64,000 nucleotides of DNA, from the NCBI RefSeq assembly GCF_000597865.1, contig NZ_CP007452.1, forward strand, positions 310,001-374,000, written 5' to 3'. Shown here piece by piece: positions 34,664 through 46,786 of this stretch (position 1 is its first letter; each line of letters begins with the position of its first letter). The position numbers and the translations under genes are program-made. The stretch is from Peptoclostridium acidaminophilum DSM 3953 (lineage in GTDB: Bacteria > Bacillota > Clostridia > Peptostreptococcales > Peptostreptococcaceae). Below the pieces are notes generated by a model. It saw only the letters and a list, made by a program, of their open reading frames with translations, did not search any database and had not been told where the DNA came from.

Positions 34664-35779
34664 ATGAAGAAAAAGTTAATGACTGTATTTGGAACAAGGC
34701 CAGAAGCCATAAAGATGGCGCCGCTTGTAAAGCTGCTCCAAAAGAACGGTGAGTTCGAAGTTAAGGTTTGCGTCACGGCACAGCACAGGCAGATGCTCGA
34801 CATGGTGCTTGAGCTGTTCGCAATAGAGCCTGACTATGACCTTGACATAATGCAGCACGGACAGACTATTACCGATATAACATCGAGAGTTATAAAGGGC
34901 ATGGAGGAAGTTCTGAAAGCTGAAAAACCTGACATGTTGCTTGTGCACGGCGATACAACAACCACATTCGCATCCGCGCTGGCCGCTTTCTACCAGAAAG
35001 TGCCCGTGGGGCACGTCGAGGCAGGGCTGCGCAGCGGCAACAAGTATTCTCCTTATCCAGAGGAGATGAACAGGATGCTCACGACTTCAATATCAGAGCT
35101 TCATTTTGCTCCGACACAGGGCAACAGGGAGAACCTGCTGAAGGAAAACATTGCTGATTACAAGATAGCAGTTACTGGAAACACTGTAATAGATGCGCTA
35201 ATGTCTGTGATAAAAGAGGACTACAGCTTCGGAGGAGAACTTGACGCTGTAGACTTTGAAAACAAGAAGGTAGTGCTGCTTACCTGCCATAGGAGAGAAA
35301 ATTGGGGAGAGCCGATGATTAACATATTCAAGGCTGTCAGAAGGCTTGTAGACGCCCACAAAGACGTCGAAGTTGTATTCCCTATACATATGAATCCAAA
35401 CATAAGGAAAATCGCTGCTGAAATACTCTCCGGCAACGAGAGGATACATATAATTGAGCCGCTTGACTACGAGCCATTTGCAAATCTCATAAGCAAGTGC
35501 CATATTGTCATGACCGATTCTGGAGGCATACAGGAGGAGGCTCCTGCACTGGGCAAGCCTGTTGTAGTCATGAGGACAGAAACAGAAAGGCCGGAGGCTG
35601 TAGAGGCTGGCACTGTAAAGATAGCAGGCGTGTTTGAGGATGATGTCTACAATGCGGCAGCGCTGCTTATAGAAGACGATGCCGAGTATCTAGAAATGGC
35701 AAGAGCGGTCAATCCTTATGGGAACGGAACTGCATGTGAAAAAATAAACAAAAAGCTGGCCGAGTTTTTCTGCCATTAG
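34664..35779 (+). CDS. mnaA: UDP-N-acetylglucosamine 2-epimerase (non-hydrolysing)
   Basis: Converts UDP-GlcNAc to UDP-ManNAc for wall polymer linkage units. 371 residues, full length. Diagnostic blocks: VFGTRPEAIKMAPLVKLLQ, TAQHRQMLDMVLELF, VHGDTTTTFASALAAFY, GHVEAGLRSG, YPEEMNR, LTCHRRENWG and DSGGIQEEAPALGKPVVVMR. Thirteen bases after tagO, GGTGG binding site. It supplies the donor for TagA (53.0 kb), and ManNAc is the sugar that CsaB-type enzymes pyruvylate in SLH-binding polymers. Confidence 0.95.
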   Translation: MKKKLMTVFGTRPEAIKMAPLVKLLQKNGEFEVKVCVTAQHRQMLDMVLELFAIEPDYDLDIMQHGQTITDITSRVIKGMEEVLKAEKPDMLLVHGDTTTTFASALAAFYQKVPVGHVEAGLRSGNKYSPYPEEMNRMLTTSISELHFAPTQGNRENLLKENIADYKIAVTGNTVIDALMSVIKEDYSFGGELDAVDFENKKVVLLTCHRRENWGEPMINIFKAVRRLVDAHKDVEVVFPIHMNPNIRKIAAEILSGNERIHIIEPLDYEPFANLISKCHIVMTDSGGIQEEAPALGKPVVVMRTETERPEAVEAGTVKIAGVFEDDVYNAAALLIEDDAEYLEMARAVNPYGNGTACEKINKKLAEFFCH

Positions 35780-35945
35780 CATCTTTAATCCTGTATGACG
35801 CTTTTATTTCAAAAAGTTTCATATGGGATTTTTTATATGCAGCATTGTATACATCATAAAGATACAAAAAAATGATGAAACAACGGGCATTTTGTGGTAA
35901 AATTCTATATGTATTCTTGATATACAAAAAAATAAATTTTAGGTT

Positions 35946-35974
35946 TTGAAAAAGTACAAGTTTCATTGTATAAT
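35946..35974 (+). promoter_or_regulatory. Promoter of the F-type ATPase operon
   Basis: TTGAAA (35946-35951), 17 bases, TATAAT (35969-35974), about 75 bases before atpZ. The rest of the 269-base gap after mnaA is AT-rich without an ORF; no strong terminator was seen for mnaA. Confidence 0.75.
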
Positions 35975-36048
35975 ATAAAAAGAATTCACTTTGCGGCAAT
36001 AAAGTGACATGGTTAAAATATATACAACTTATATACTGGAGAATATTT

Positions 36049-36327
36049 ATGAGAGGCAATAGGAGAAAAAGATGGCTCGGGGATGCGGGCAGGAGGAAAA
36101 AGTGGTTTGGAGCCCTCGATAACCTGAAGCTTTTCACTCATCTTGGAATAATGATGAGTGTGCCCATAGTGTTTTGCGTATGGCTGGGCAATTTGATTGA
36201 TAAAAAGCTGGGCACCGCTCCTTGGTTTCTGTTCATATTCATACTTATAGGTATAGCAGCTTCTTTTTTGAATTTATACAAGATAGCGCTCCAGGAAAAG
36301 AAGCGCAACGAAGGCATGAAAAGATAA
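36049..36327 (+). CDS. atpZ: AtpZ/AtpI-family small membrane protein
   Basis: 92 residues: a basic N-terminus (NRRKRWLGDAGRRKKW) and two membrane helices (LGIMMSVPIVFCVWLGNLI, about 44-62, and PWFLFIFILIGIAASFLNLY, about 70-89). This is the AtpZ pattern found at the head of many F-ATPase operons, where it helps assemble or feed ions to the membrane sector. The ATG at 36049 after TGGAG is chosen over an upstream ATG at 36004, which would add a 15-residue tail ahead of the basic region. Confidence 0.8.
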   Translation: MRGNRRKRWLGDAGRRKKWFGALDNLKLFTHLGIMMSVPIVFCVWLGNLIDKKLGTAPWFLFIFILIGIAASFLNLYKIALQEKKRNEGMKR

Positions 36328-36382
36328 AAAAGTTAACTAGTATTATTTATTATAAGAAGAATTATTAAGTAGGTGTGAAAAC

Positions 36383-36760
36383 TTGGAAGGCTATACAGGC
36401 AAATTGATGCAAAATATAATAAAAAGAGTACTAGTAATAATTTTTTTAGCTTTATTGATAACGTTTGCCTTGGGTAAATTTTCGCAGGCGATGCTTGTAG
36501 GTCTGCTGTTTGGAAGCACAATTTCGATACTTAACTTCAGGCTTTTGGCGCTGTCAGTTACAAAGGCGCTTGAAATGAGCCCGGGGAAAGCCCAGATATA
36601 TGCATCAAGCAGATACCTTATAAGAATGGTAATAACAGGAGCAGTCATAGTCGTTTCTCTTAAAGCTCCCTACATAAGTACAATTGGAACAATAGTAGGT
36701 CTTTTGTCGGCCAAGCTTGCGGTTATGCAAATGGGTTTAGGCGGTAAGGATACTGTATGA
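36383..36760 (+). CDS. atpI: ATP synthase protein I
   Basis: 125-residue protein with about four membrane helices (IIKRVLVIIFLALLITFALG; AMLVGLLFGSTISILNFRLL; YLIRMVITGAVIVVSLKAPY; TIGTIVGLLSAKLAVM). The position between atpZ and atpB and the fold pattern match AtpI, which assists c-ring assembly. TTG start at 36383, 7 bases after AGGTG. A 224-base AT-rich gap follows with no ORF or clear signal before atpB. Confidence 0.8.
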   Translation: MEGYTGKLMQNIIKRVLVIIFLALLITFALGKFSQAMLVGLLFGSTISILNFRLLALSVTKALEMSPGKAQIYASSRYLIRMVITGAVIVVSLKAPYISTIGTIVGLLSAKLAVMQMGLGGKDTV

Positions 36761-36984
36761 TGACAGGCTCTTAATGATTTTCGATTTAAATTGTGTGATA
36801 TTTTTTTATATTCGGTTTTTAGAAGTCGATTAATTGGGTATCAATAATTCGGCGAGAATGAATAATGAAACGAACAAAGATGCTTGCAATTAAAATTTTC
36901 CATACATTACAATGAAAAACTAAATATTTCAAGAACCAAATCAAAAAAACTAAAAATTCAAAAAATCACGAAAGGAGGTTGGGT

Positions 36985-37671
36985 ATGAACGGACCAGAGA
37001 TTGTATTTCACATAGGAAGCTTTCCTATTAGTGAAACAGTAAGAAACACTTGGATTGTAATGCTGGCTCTCACTCTGTTCTCGTATTTTGGAACGAGAAA
37101 TCTGCAAAGAGTGCCAAGCAAGCTTCAAATTGTTGTCGAAGGAATTGTAGGAGCAATTAACAATCTTGTAAAGCAAAACATGGGCGAAAAATATGCTAAT
37201 TTTGCGCCTTTTATAGGAACAGTATTTCTAATGTTTATGATTTCAAACCTGATGGGACTTTTAGGATTCAGGGCACCTACAGCAGACCTTAACACCACGG
37301 TTGCAATGGCACTTGTCACTTTTGTCTTGATACATACAAACGGTATAAGGTCAAAAGGTATAGGTGGATGGGTCAAGGGTTTCCTTGAACCGCTACCAGC
37401 ACTTTTACCGCTTAACATCATAGGCGAGCTTGCGACACCAGTTTCGCTTAGCTTCCGTCTCTTCGGTAATATTGCCGGCGGATCAATCATCATGATGCTT
37501 CTTTATCAGGTGCTTCGTTGGTTGAGTGTATCAGTTTTCGGACTACCTTTTGGACTTTTCCAGATAGGTATTCCAGCGGTGCTTCACATCTACTTTGACT
37601 TGTTTGCAGGTGTACTTCAGGCATTTATATTCATAATGCTTACAATGGTATTTGTAGCAAGTGCTGAGTAA
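36985..37671 (+). CDS. atpB: F-type ATP synthase subunit a
   Basis: Membrane stator subunit forming the ion half-channels, 228 residues with about five or six helices. The essential arginine lies in LSFRLFGNIAGGSIIMMLL; PLNIIGELATPVSLSFRL precedes it and the C-terminal helix carries FAGVLQAFIFIMLTMVF. The ATG at 36985 follows AAAGGAGG; an earlier in-frame TTG overlaps that site. Pairs with the c ring at 37771, whose residues point to sodium. Confidence 0.95.
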   Translation: MNGPEIVFHIGSFPISETVRNTWIVMLALTLFSYFGTRNLQRVPSKLQIVVEGIVGAINNLVKQNMGEKYANFAPFIGTVFLMFMISNLMGLLGFRAPTADLNTTVAMALVTFVLIHTNGIRSKGIGGWVKGFLEPLPALLPLNIIGELATPVSLSFRLFGNIAGGSIIMMLLYQVLRWLSVSVFGLPFGLFQIGIPAVLHIYFDLFAGVLQAFIFIMLTMVFVASAE

Positions 37672-37770
37672 GGTATTATCTAGTTTGGTTGAGTTTTTTA
37701 TAAAATCATAATATAAAAAAATTCATTCATTAATTTGAAAATTTTTCATGAAAAAAGGGAGGAAAATTAA

Positions 37771-38037
<267 letters not shown>

Positions 38038-38129
38038 TAACCATTTTAAATGGAAGTCCTCAGTACTTTATATTGCTGGAAGTCAGAAAAAGACCGTGTT
38101 AAACAGCTCAGTAGACATTAAAAAATGAC

Positions 38130-38160
38130 GGGAGCTTGCTTAAAAGCTCCCTTATTATTT
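38130..38160 (+). terminator. Possible attenuator between atpE and atpF
   Basis: GGGAGCTT (38130-38137) pairs with AAGCTCCC (38144-38151), loop GCTTAA, followed by the weak T-rich tail TTATTATTT. No promoter stands out after it, so transcription must partly continue into atpF; a partial terminator or processing site fits. Confidence 0.5.
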
Positions 38161-38281
38161 AAATAGAATATGCTGTTCTCTTTTATCTGTAGCATGGAGT
38201 ATCTGATGACAGGCGTTGAATTGAGCGCCATTATTAATAAAACAATATTATAAAATGGTTTATTGCGAGAGGAGGAAGAGC

Positions 38282-38794
38282 ATGGAGAATTTTAAACCTT
38301 TTATAGGTATGGACTTTGAACTTATAGCTCAATGGGCAAATACGCTTATAATGTTCCTCATAATTAAAAAGCTTCTTTTCAAACCTGTCACAGCTTTCAT
38401 GGAGAATAGAAAGCTGGAGGTTGCCGGCGCATTTACTGAAGCTGAAGAGGCTACAGCCAAGGCCAACCAGATGAGAAAAGAATACGAGCTTAAAATAGAG
38501 GAAGCTAAGGAAGAGGCTAGAGAGATAGTTAAGGATGCCAACTTAAAAGCGCAAAACAACGCAGATGACATCATAAAGGGTGCGCATGAAGAGGCAAAAA
38601 GACTAGCTGAAAAAGCTCAGGTAGAAATAGCTAGGGACAGACAAAAAGTTCTTAACGAGCTTAAGGATGAAATATCGGGAATGGCAGTTATGGCCGCTTC
38701 TAAGATAATTCAGAAGGATATAGATAAAACTCAGCATGAGAAGCTTATAAATGACTTTATTCAAGAGGTAGGGGAAGCTAAATGGCAGAATTAG
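38282..38794 (+). CDS. atpF: F-type ATP synthase subunit b
   Basis: Peripheral stalk subunit, 170 residues: one N-terminal membrane helix (FELIAQWANTLIMFLIIKKL), then a long charged coiled coil (about 40-130, MENRKLEVAGAFTEAEEATA) and a C-terminal delta-binding part. ATG at 38282 after GAGGAGGAAGAG. Overlaps atpH by 13 bases. Confidence 0.94.
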   Translation: MENFKPFIGMDFELIAQWANTLIMFLIIKKLLFKPVTAFMENRKLEVAGAFTEAEEATAKANQMRKEYELKIEEAKEEAREIVKDANLKAQNNADDIIKGAHEEAKRLAEKAQVEIARDRQKVLNELKDEISGMAVMAASKIIQKDIDKTQHEKLINDFIQEVGEAKWQN

Positions 38795-39324
38795 TTGCTA
38801 GAAGATATGCTGGCGCCCTTTTCGAAGTAGGACTTGAAGAGAATAAGCTTGATTCTTTTGAACAAGAGCTTGAAGTTATAGCTGCTGCATTTAGCGAAAA
38901 CAAGGAATTCAGCGACATTTTCAAAGCTCCTATGGTGCCAAAAGAAGAAAAGAAAAGCCTTATTGAAAACATTTTCAAAGGCAAGGCTTCTGATGAAACA
39001 GTGAATTTTATAAAAATCCTTATAGACAAGGACAGAATAAGTGTTCTGGATGAGATAAGCACAGAGTTTGCTAAGCTTGTAAATGAGCACAACAACATTG
39101 AAGAAGCAGTAGCCGTTTCAGCAGTTCCTATCGCTGAAGACAAGCTGGAAGCACTTAAGGTGCAGCTTGCAAAAGTTACTGGCAAGAGCATAAAAATAAA
39201 GAACGAAATAAATCCAAGTGTTATGGGTGGAATTCTAGTAAGAATAGGAAACGAAGAGATAGATGGTACTGTAAAAGGACGTCTAGATAGACTAAAGGAT
39301 GAATTACACCAGATAATAGCATAA
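38782..39324 (+). CDS. atpH: F-type ATP synthase subunit delta
   Basis: 180-residue connector between the peripheral stalk and the alpha3beta3 head. ARRYAGALFEVGLEENKLDS at the N-terminus and the C-terminal signature INPSVMGGILVRIGNEEIDG are diagnostic. ATG lies inside the end of atpF, suggesting translational coupling. Followed by atpA. Confidence 0.94.
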   Translation: MAELVARRYAGALFEVGLEENKLDSFEQELEVIAAAFSENKEFSDIFKAPMVPKEEKKSLIENIFKGKASDETVNFIKILIDKDRISVLDEISTEFAKLVNEHNNIEEAVAVSAVPIAEDKLEALKVQLAKVTGKSIKIKNEINPSVMGGILVRIGNEEIDGTVKGRLDRLKDELHQIIA

Positions 39325-39340
39325 ATTAGGAGGTTGGTGA

Positions 39341-40855
<1,515 letters not shown>

Positions 40856-40920
40856 TACTTTAAATTGGGCAGTTTGACTTGTAATGTCTGACTTACGCCT
40901 GATTTGATGGAGGGTGAAAT

Positions 40921-41781
40921 ATGGCAGGCGTTGGAATGAAGGATATAAAAAGACGTATAAAAAGCGTCTCTAATACAAAGCAGATTACAAAAGCAATGGA
41001 GCTTGTATCCTCGGCCAAGCTTAGAAGGGCCAAAGAGGCGGTTGTGCAGTCAAGACCATACTTTGAAACCCTGTATGAGACAATAAAAGACATAGCAATA
41101 AACACAAAAGGCATAAAGAGTCCCTTCCTTGAAAAGAGAGAAGTGAAAAACAAGTGTTATATAGTTCTCTCTGGAGACAGAGGTCTTTGCGGAGGATACA
41201 ACTCCAACTCGCTTAAGACAGCTGTTGCACATATGGAAGGCAAGAAGGAAAAAGTCATTGCTGTTGGAAGAAAATCAGCAGAATTTTTCTCTAAAAGAGG
41301 ATACGATGTTGTATCAAGACATACTGGAATTTCTGAAAGACCGCAATATTCGCACGGCCAGGATATAGCTGCAAAAATTTCCGAACTTTTCACAAAAGGC
41401 GAGGTAGACGAGGTTTATCTTGTATACACATATTTCCAGTCTGCACTTGTGCAGGAACCAAGGGTAGTAAAGCTTCTTCCGCTTTCTTTTGAAGTGTCTG
41501 CTGAAGCTGAGGCAGAAAAAGGAAGAGGACTTGTTACCTACGAACCTTCAGAAGAGGAAGTGCTTAGTTATCTTGTGCCAAAATTCCTATCAGGCATAGT
41601 GTTTGGTGGAATGGTGGAATCTGGGGCTTCAGAGCAGGGCGCAAGAAGGATGGCAATGGAATCTGCAACAGGAAATGCTGAAGATATGATTGGAAAGCTT
41701 GAGCTGCTCTACAACAGAGCTAGACAGGCTACAATAACACAAGAACTTTCGGAAATAGTAGCAGGAGCCAATGCGCTTTAA
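40921..41781 (+). CDS. atpG: F-type ATP synthase subunit gamma
   Basis: Central rotor shaft, 286 residues. The N-terminal helix MKDIKRRIKSVSNTKQITKA, the central VLSGDRGLCGGYNSN block and the C-terminal helix YNRARQATITQELSEIVAGA are diagnostic. ATG after GGAGGGTG, 65 bases after atpA. Confidence 0.96.
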   Translation: MAGVGMKDIKRRIKSVSNTKQITKAMELVSSAKLRRAKEAVVQSRPYFETLYETIKDIAINTKGIKSPFLEKREVKNKCYIVLSGDRGLCGGYNSNSLKTAVAHMEGKKEKVIAVGRKSAEFFSKRGYDVVSRHTGISERPQYSHGQDIAAKISELFTKGEVDEVYLVYTYFQSALVQEPRVVKLLPLSFEVSAEAEAEKGRGLVTYEPSEEEVLSYLVPKFLSGIVFGGMVESGASEQGARRMAMESATGNAEDMIGKLELLYNRARQATITQELSEIVAGANAL

Positions 41782-41796
41782 TGGGCAGACTCCTAA

Positions 41797-43227
<1,431 letters not shown>

Positions 43228-43232
43228 TAATT

Positions 43233-43646
43233 ATGGCTTCAGTATTTCAACTGGAGATAGTGGCTCCCGACAGGAAATTCTTCGAAGGCGAAGCTGATAT
43301 GGTCATAGTGAGGACATTGGAAGGTGACCTTGGGATATTAAAGGGACACATTGACTATGTTGCCCCGCTTGACATAGGCGTAGTGAAAATCAAAAAAGAC
43401 GGTCACTATAAAGAGGCTTCTATAGCCGGAGGCTTCGTTCAAGTAGGCAAGGATAAGGTGACTATACTTACTGACGCCGCAGAGTGGCCAGGCGAGATAG
43501 ACCTTGACAGAGCTCAAAAAGCTTTGCAGCATGCAGAAGAGGAAATAAAGAAGGGTCCAAAGGACGAAACTTATGTACTATATGCAGAGCTGAAGCTCAA
43601 AAGAGCGCTTAACAGAATCAGGATGGCAGAGCAAAAAGAGAAATAG
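43233..43646 (+). CDS. atpC: F-type ATP synthase subunit epsilon
   Basis: 137-residue central-stalk subunit that can inhibit ATP hydrolysis. N-terminal beta-sandwich (FQLEIVAPDRKFFEGEADMV, GDLGILKGHIDYVAPL) and C-terminal helical hairpin (DLDRAQKALQHAEEEIKKGP). ATG after AGAAGGGGG, five bases after atpD. Ends the operon. Confidence 0.95.
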   Translation: MASVFQLEIVAPDRKFFEGEADMVIVRTLEGDLGILKGHIDYVAPLDIGVVKIKKDGHYKEASIAGGFVQVGKDKVTILTDAAEWPGEIDLDRAQKALQHAEEEIKKGPKDETYVLYAELKLKRALNRIRMAEQKEK

Positions 43647-43671
43647 GATATTAAGAGTTAAACAGCGTAAG

Positions 43672-43699
43672 AAAGGACAGTTATCTGTCCTTTTTTTTT
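43672..43699 (+). terminator. Terminator of the F-type ATPase operon
   Basis: AAAGGACAG / CTGTCCTTT, 9-bp stem with TTAT loop, followed by a run of T residues. Confidence 0.93.
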
Positions 43700-43870
43700 A
43701 TGCAAAAAATGTGGTATCATTATATTGGAAGTTTGCCATAAGCGATATGCAAAGCATACAGACATAGGACTTATTTAGGAGTGCAGACTCACGCTTTTTT
43801 TATAATCATAGTGTATAGTTGCATGTTATAGAATGGTTTAAACAAGTTTCAGGTAAAGAGGAGTGCTAGA

Positions 43871-44485
43871 ATGATTATAGGGAAAAAGAGAAATGAGATA
43901 GAGATTGCTGAAGACATCCTCAGGAGGAACAATATACCGCTGCTGTGCGAATACACTCCGTGGAAGCGATTCTATGCTTCGGCCAAAAGTACTGACCTTG
44001 AAAAAGAATATGAAAAGCTGTTGAGCATTGTCAGGGACGAAAAAAACCTTAAAAAGCAGGTCAAAGGAGTTCAGGACAAAAAAATCAAGCTCATGGCGAA
44101 AATAGTCCTGCTCTCGAGGGAGCTAAACGAGAATTCAAATGACCTTGCAGAAATAGAGCTTGAAAAGGCAAGGCTTGAGATAGAAAACATGAACGAATAC
44201 ATAGACGGTTCATTCGAAACGCTTGAAAACTTTAAATTCGAAAAGGAGCAGCTGAATATTAACCTGCTCAAGCTAACCATAAAACATGCATATGAGAGCA
44301 TAACAAGCGATGAAACCAGGCTTGATAAGGTAAGCGAGACCATAGAAGAAAGGCGCAGGGAGCTTGACGTGCTGAGGGGTGAAAGGGATGAGCTAAGGGG
44401 CAGGCTGGATTCGATGTATTTTTTCATGCACAGCGTGCTCGGAGGCAAGGAGATGGAAAGGCTGGACCGCAAATTTTTGAAATAG
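43871..44485 (+). CDS. Coiled-coil protein of unknown function
   Basis: 204 residues, not recognised. A short N-terminal part contains NNIPLLCEYTPWKRFYASAK, then a long charged coiled coil from about residue 40 to 180, then MYFFMHSVLGGKEMERLDRK. No signal peptide or membrane helix, so cytoplasmic. GAGGAG precedes the ATG by several bases. It ends 9 bases before acpS and is probably cotranscribed with it. Upstream, 171 bases after the atp terminator contain a TATAAT at 43801 without a good -35. Confidence 0.75.
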   Translation: MIIGKKRNEIEIAEDILRRNNIPLLCEYTPWKRFYASAKSTDLEKEYEKLLSIVRDEKNLKKQVKGVQDKKIKLMAKIVLLSRELNENSNDLAEIELEKARLEIENMNEYIDGSFETLENFKFEKEQLNINLLKLTIKHAYESITSDETRLDKVSETIEERRRELDVLRGERDELRGRLDSMYFFMHSVLGGKEMERLDRKFLK

Positions 44486-44494
44486 GTGAGATAT

Positions 44495-44881
44495 ATGAGC
44501 GATGTAGTGGGTATAGGAATAGATATAGTGGAGATAGAAAGAATAAAGAAGGCAATATCTAAAAACCCAAGATTCCTGGAGAGAATATTCACAAAGAGGG
44601 AAAGGGACTATTTCGAGCATAAAAAATTCAGTCCTGCCACAATAGCCGGTAATTTTGCGGCTAAGGAGGCTGTGGTTAAGGCTCTGGGGACTGGCATAAG
44701 GGATATTTCTTTTGCCGAGATCGAGATTCTGAGGGATGCGTTTGGAAAGCCTATTGTCACTGTAGGCGGCAGGCTTGAATCCATATGCCAGGCAAAAGGT
44801 ATAGGAGACATTCAAATCTCGATATCCCACTCGAAATACTATGCAGTAGCAAACGCAATTGCCACAAACAGGGGGGATTAA
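44495..44881 (+). CDS. acpS: Holo-[acyl-carrier-protein] synthase
   Basis: Transfers phosphopantetheine from CoA to acyl carrier protein. 128 residues. Metal-binding VGIGIDIVEIERIKKAI (Asp) and FAAKEAVVKALGTGI (Glu) are the two family motifs; ISHSKYYAVANAI is the C-terminal block. The ATG at 44495 follows TAGGTGAG, which contains an earlier GTG. Placement upstream of alr is common in Firmicutes. Confidence 0.94.
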   Translation: MSDVVGIGIDIVEIERIKKAISKNPRFLERIFTKRERDYFEHKKFSPATIAGNFAAKEAVVKALGTGIRDISFAEIEILRDAFGKPIVTVGGRLESICQAKGIGDIQISISHSKYYAVANAIATNRGD

Positions 44882-44882
44882 T

Positions 44883-45332
44883 GTGAAAGCAAAGGACATA
44901 ATGACTGTCAATGTAATATCCGTAAAAAGAGATGCGCTCATAAAGGACATAGCCCACATTCTTGTGGAAAACAGGATAGGAGGTGTTCCAGTGGTTGATG
45001 ATGGCGGCCGAGTCGTGGGGATAATATCTGAAACCGACCTTGTACGCAAGGAGAAGAACGTCCACATTCCTTCCTACATCACGGTGCTGCAAGGGGTAAT
45101 ATACCTTGAGAGTTTCAAGAAATTCGAGGAGGACATAAGAAAAATAACAGCCTACAAGGCTGAGGACATAATGTCTGTTGATGTAGAAAAAGTCCACGAG
45201 GAGGACGATGTAGAGACTGTTGCAAGCCTTATGATTGAAAGAGGTATAAACAGAGTGCCGGTAGTTGACAGCGAGGGAAAACTAAAGGGCATAATATGCC
45301 GCTATGACATAATAAAATCAATGTTTAGCTAA
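44883..45332 (+). CDS. CBS-domain pair protein
   Basis: 149 residues made of two CBS motifs (about 1-60, KAKDIMTVNVISVKRDALIK and VPVVDDGGRVVGIISETDLV; about 90-149, KAEDIMSVDVEKV and VPVVDSEGKLKGIICRYDI). Such stand-alone pairs bind adenine nucleotides and often sense energy state; the partner is unknown. GTG at 44883, one base after the acpS stop, with AGGGGGGAT inside the acpS end. A terminator follows. Confidence 0.88.
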   Translation: MKAKDIMTVNVISVKRDALIKDIAHILVENRIGGVPVVDDGGRVVGIISETDLVRKEKNVHIPSYITVLQGVIYLESFKKFEEDIRKITAYKAEDIMSVDVEKVHEEDDVETVASLMIERGINRVPVVDSEGKLKGIICRYDIIKSMFS

Positions 45333-45334
45333 AC

Positions 45335-45401
45335 AAAAGCTTTAGTTGCAGGAAAGCAAGCCGCTTGACGCTTGTATTCACCTGCTCTAAAGCTTTTTAT
45401 T
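45335..45401 (+). terminator. Branched terminator after the CBS gene
   Basis: Outer stem AAAAGCTTTAG / CTAAAGCTTTT (45335-45345, 45387-45397), continued by GCAGG / CCTGC (45348-45352, 45381-45385), with a nested CAAGC / GCTTG hairpin (45357-45361, 45370-45374). A T-rich tail follows. Longer than a usual terminator. Confidence 0.8.
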
Positions 45402-45445
45402 TAAGCCGGGGGCTTCAAAAAAAATCACTAAAGTACAGATAAGTG

Positions 45446-45474
45446 TTGAAATTAGCGTTCTGAAAATTTAGAAT
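45446..45474 (+). promoter_or_regulatory. Promoter of the alr operon
   Basis: TTGAAA (45446-45451), 17 bases, TAGAAT (45469-45474). The leader is about 115 bases with no recognised element. Confidence 0.6.
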
Positions 45475-45597
45475 ATTATTATAGGCAGGTTAATACTTTG
45501 TCAAAATATTGGGTTTCGACGTATTAATCTGATTTTATGCGAATTTATCTAGCTGCAAGATGTTGTTTCATACTAACTTTAAGGGGGATAAATAGTT

Positions 45598-46755
45598 ATG
45601 AAGTACAAAAACAGACCTTGGGCAGAAATAAATGTAGAGAACTTGAGAGAGAATTTCAGAAATATTAAAAGTCTTACAAAGGAAGGCACGAAGGTGTGTG
45701 CAGTTGTCAAAGCCAATGCTTACGGCCATGGTTCGGTGCAGGTTGCAAAAATACTTATTGAAGAAGGAGCAGACTACCTTGCTGTTGCAAGCGAAGGTGA
45801 GGCTATCGAGCTCAGACAGGCGGGCATCAAAACCCCTATACTATGCCTTGGATTCGTTCCCGAGGTTGTATATGAGGAAGCCATAGCCAATGAACTCGAC
45901 ATAACAATATACTCGCTGGATGCGGCTGAAAAGCTCAGCAAAGAGGCGGTCAGGCTCGGAAAAAATGCAAGAGTACATATCAAGCTTGACACTGGCATGT
46001 CGAGACTGGGATTCCAGGTTGAGGATGCCAGTGTAGATGCAATCGAAAAGATAGTGGGAATGCCCGGAATAGAGCTTGTGGGCGTGTTCACGCACTTTGC
46101 AAAGGCAGATGAAAAGGACAAGACGTTCACAGAGCACCAATATGACGGCTACATGAAGATTGTCAGCGAGGTTGAAAAAAGAGGCGTAAAAATACAAATA
46201 AAGCACGTATGCAACAGTGCTGGAACTATGGACATGCCTCAGTACCATATGGACATGGTGAGACCGGGCATAATACTGTACGGTCTGTATCCGTCTGACG
46301 AGGTAATGAAGGAGAGGCTGGAGCTAAAGCCTGTCATGACCTTCAAAGCGTCAGTGTCGCATGTGAAGGATCTTGAAGCTGGCAGAGGCATAGGCTACGG
46401 ACTCAGATACGTCACTGAAAAGACAACAAGGGTGGCGACTATGCCTATTGGATATGCCGACGGATTCACAAGGATGCTAAGCGGCAAGGTGAGCGTAAAG
46501 GTCAACGGCACAGTGGTGCCTGTTATAGGCAACATATGCATGGACCAGTCAATGCTCAATGTGGACGCTGTTGAAACAAAGGTGGGCGACGAGGTGGTAA
46601 TATTCGGCGAGGACATAGACGCCAGAGTCGAAAGGATCGCCCAGGCTCTTGGAACAATCAACTACGAGATAGTCTGCATGGTTGCACGAAGGATACCAAG
46701 AGTATATATGGAAAAAAATACAGTTTTACAAGTCGTTGATTATTTGGTAGAATAG
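45598..46755 (+). CDS. alr: Alanine racemase
   Basis: PLP enzyme making D-alanine for peptidoglycan. 385 residues. PLP lysine is Lys38 in AVVKANAYGHG; the second catalytic base lies in GRGIGYGLRYV near residue 265; IHIKLDTGMSRLGF and VNGTVVPVIGNICMDQSM are typical. ATG after AAGGGGG. The alr-ndoAI-ndoA order seen here is conserved across Firmicutes. Confidence 0.96.
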   Translation: MKYKNRPWAEINVENLRENFRNIKSLTKEGTKVCAVVKANAYGHGSVQVAKILIEEGADYLAVASEGEAIELRQAGIKTPILCLGFVPEVVYEEAIANELDITIYSLDAAEKLSKEAVRLGKNARVHIKLDTGMSRLGFQVEDASVDAIEKIVGMPGIELVGVFTHFAKADEKDKTFTEHQYDGYMKIVSEVEKRGVKIQIKHVCNSAGTMDMPQYHMDMVRPGIILYGLYPSDEVMKERLELKPVMTFKASVSHVKDLEAGRGIGYGLRYVTEKTTRVATMPIGYADGFTRMLSGKVSVKVNGTVVPVIGNICMDQSMLNVDAVETKVGDEVVIFGEDIDARVERIAQALGTINYEIVCMVARRIPRVYMEKNTVLQVVDYLVE

Positions 46756-46786
46756 TCTGGTATCACAGATTGAGGAGGCGGTAGAG

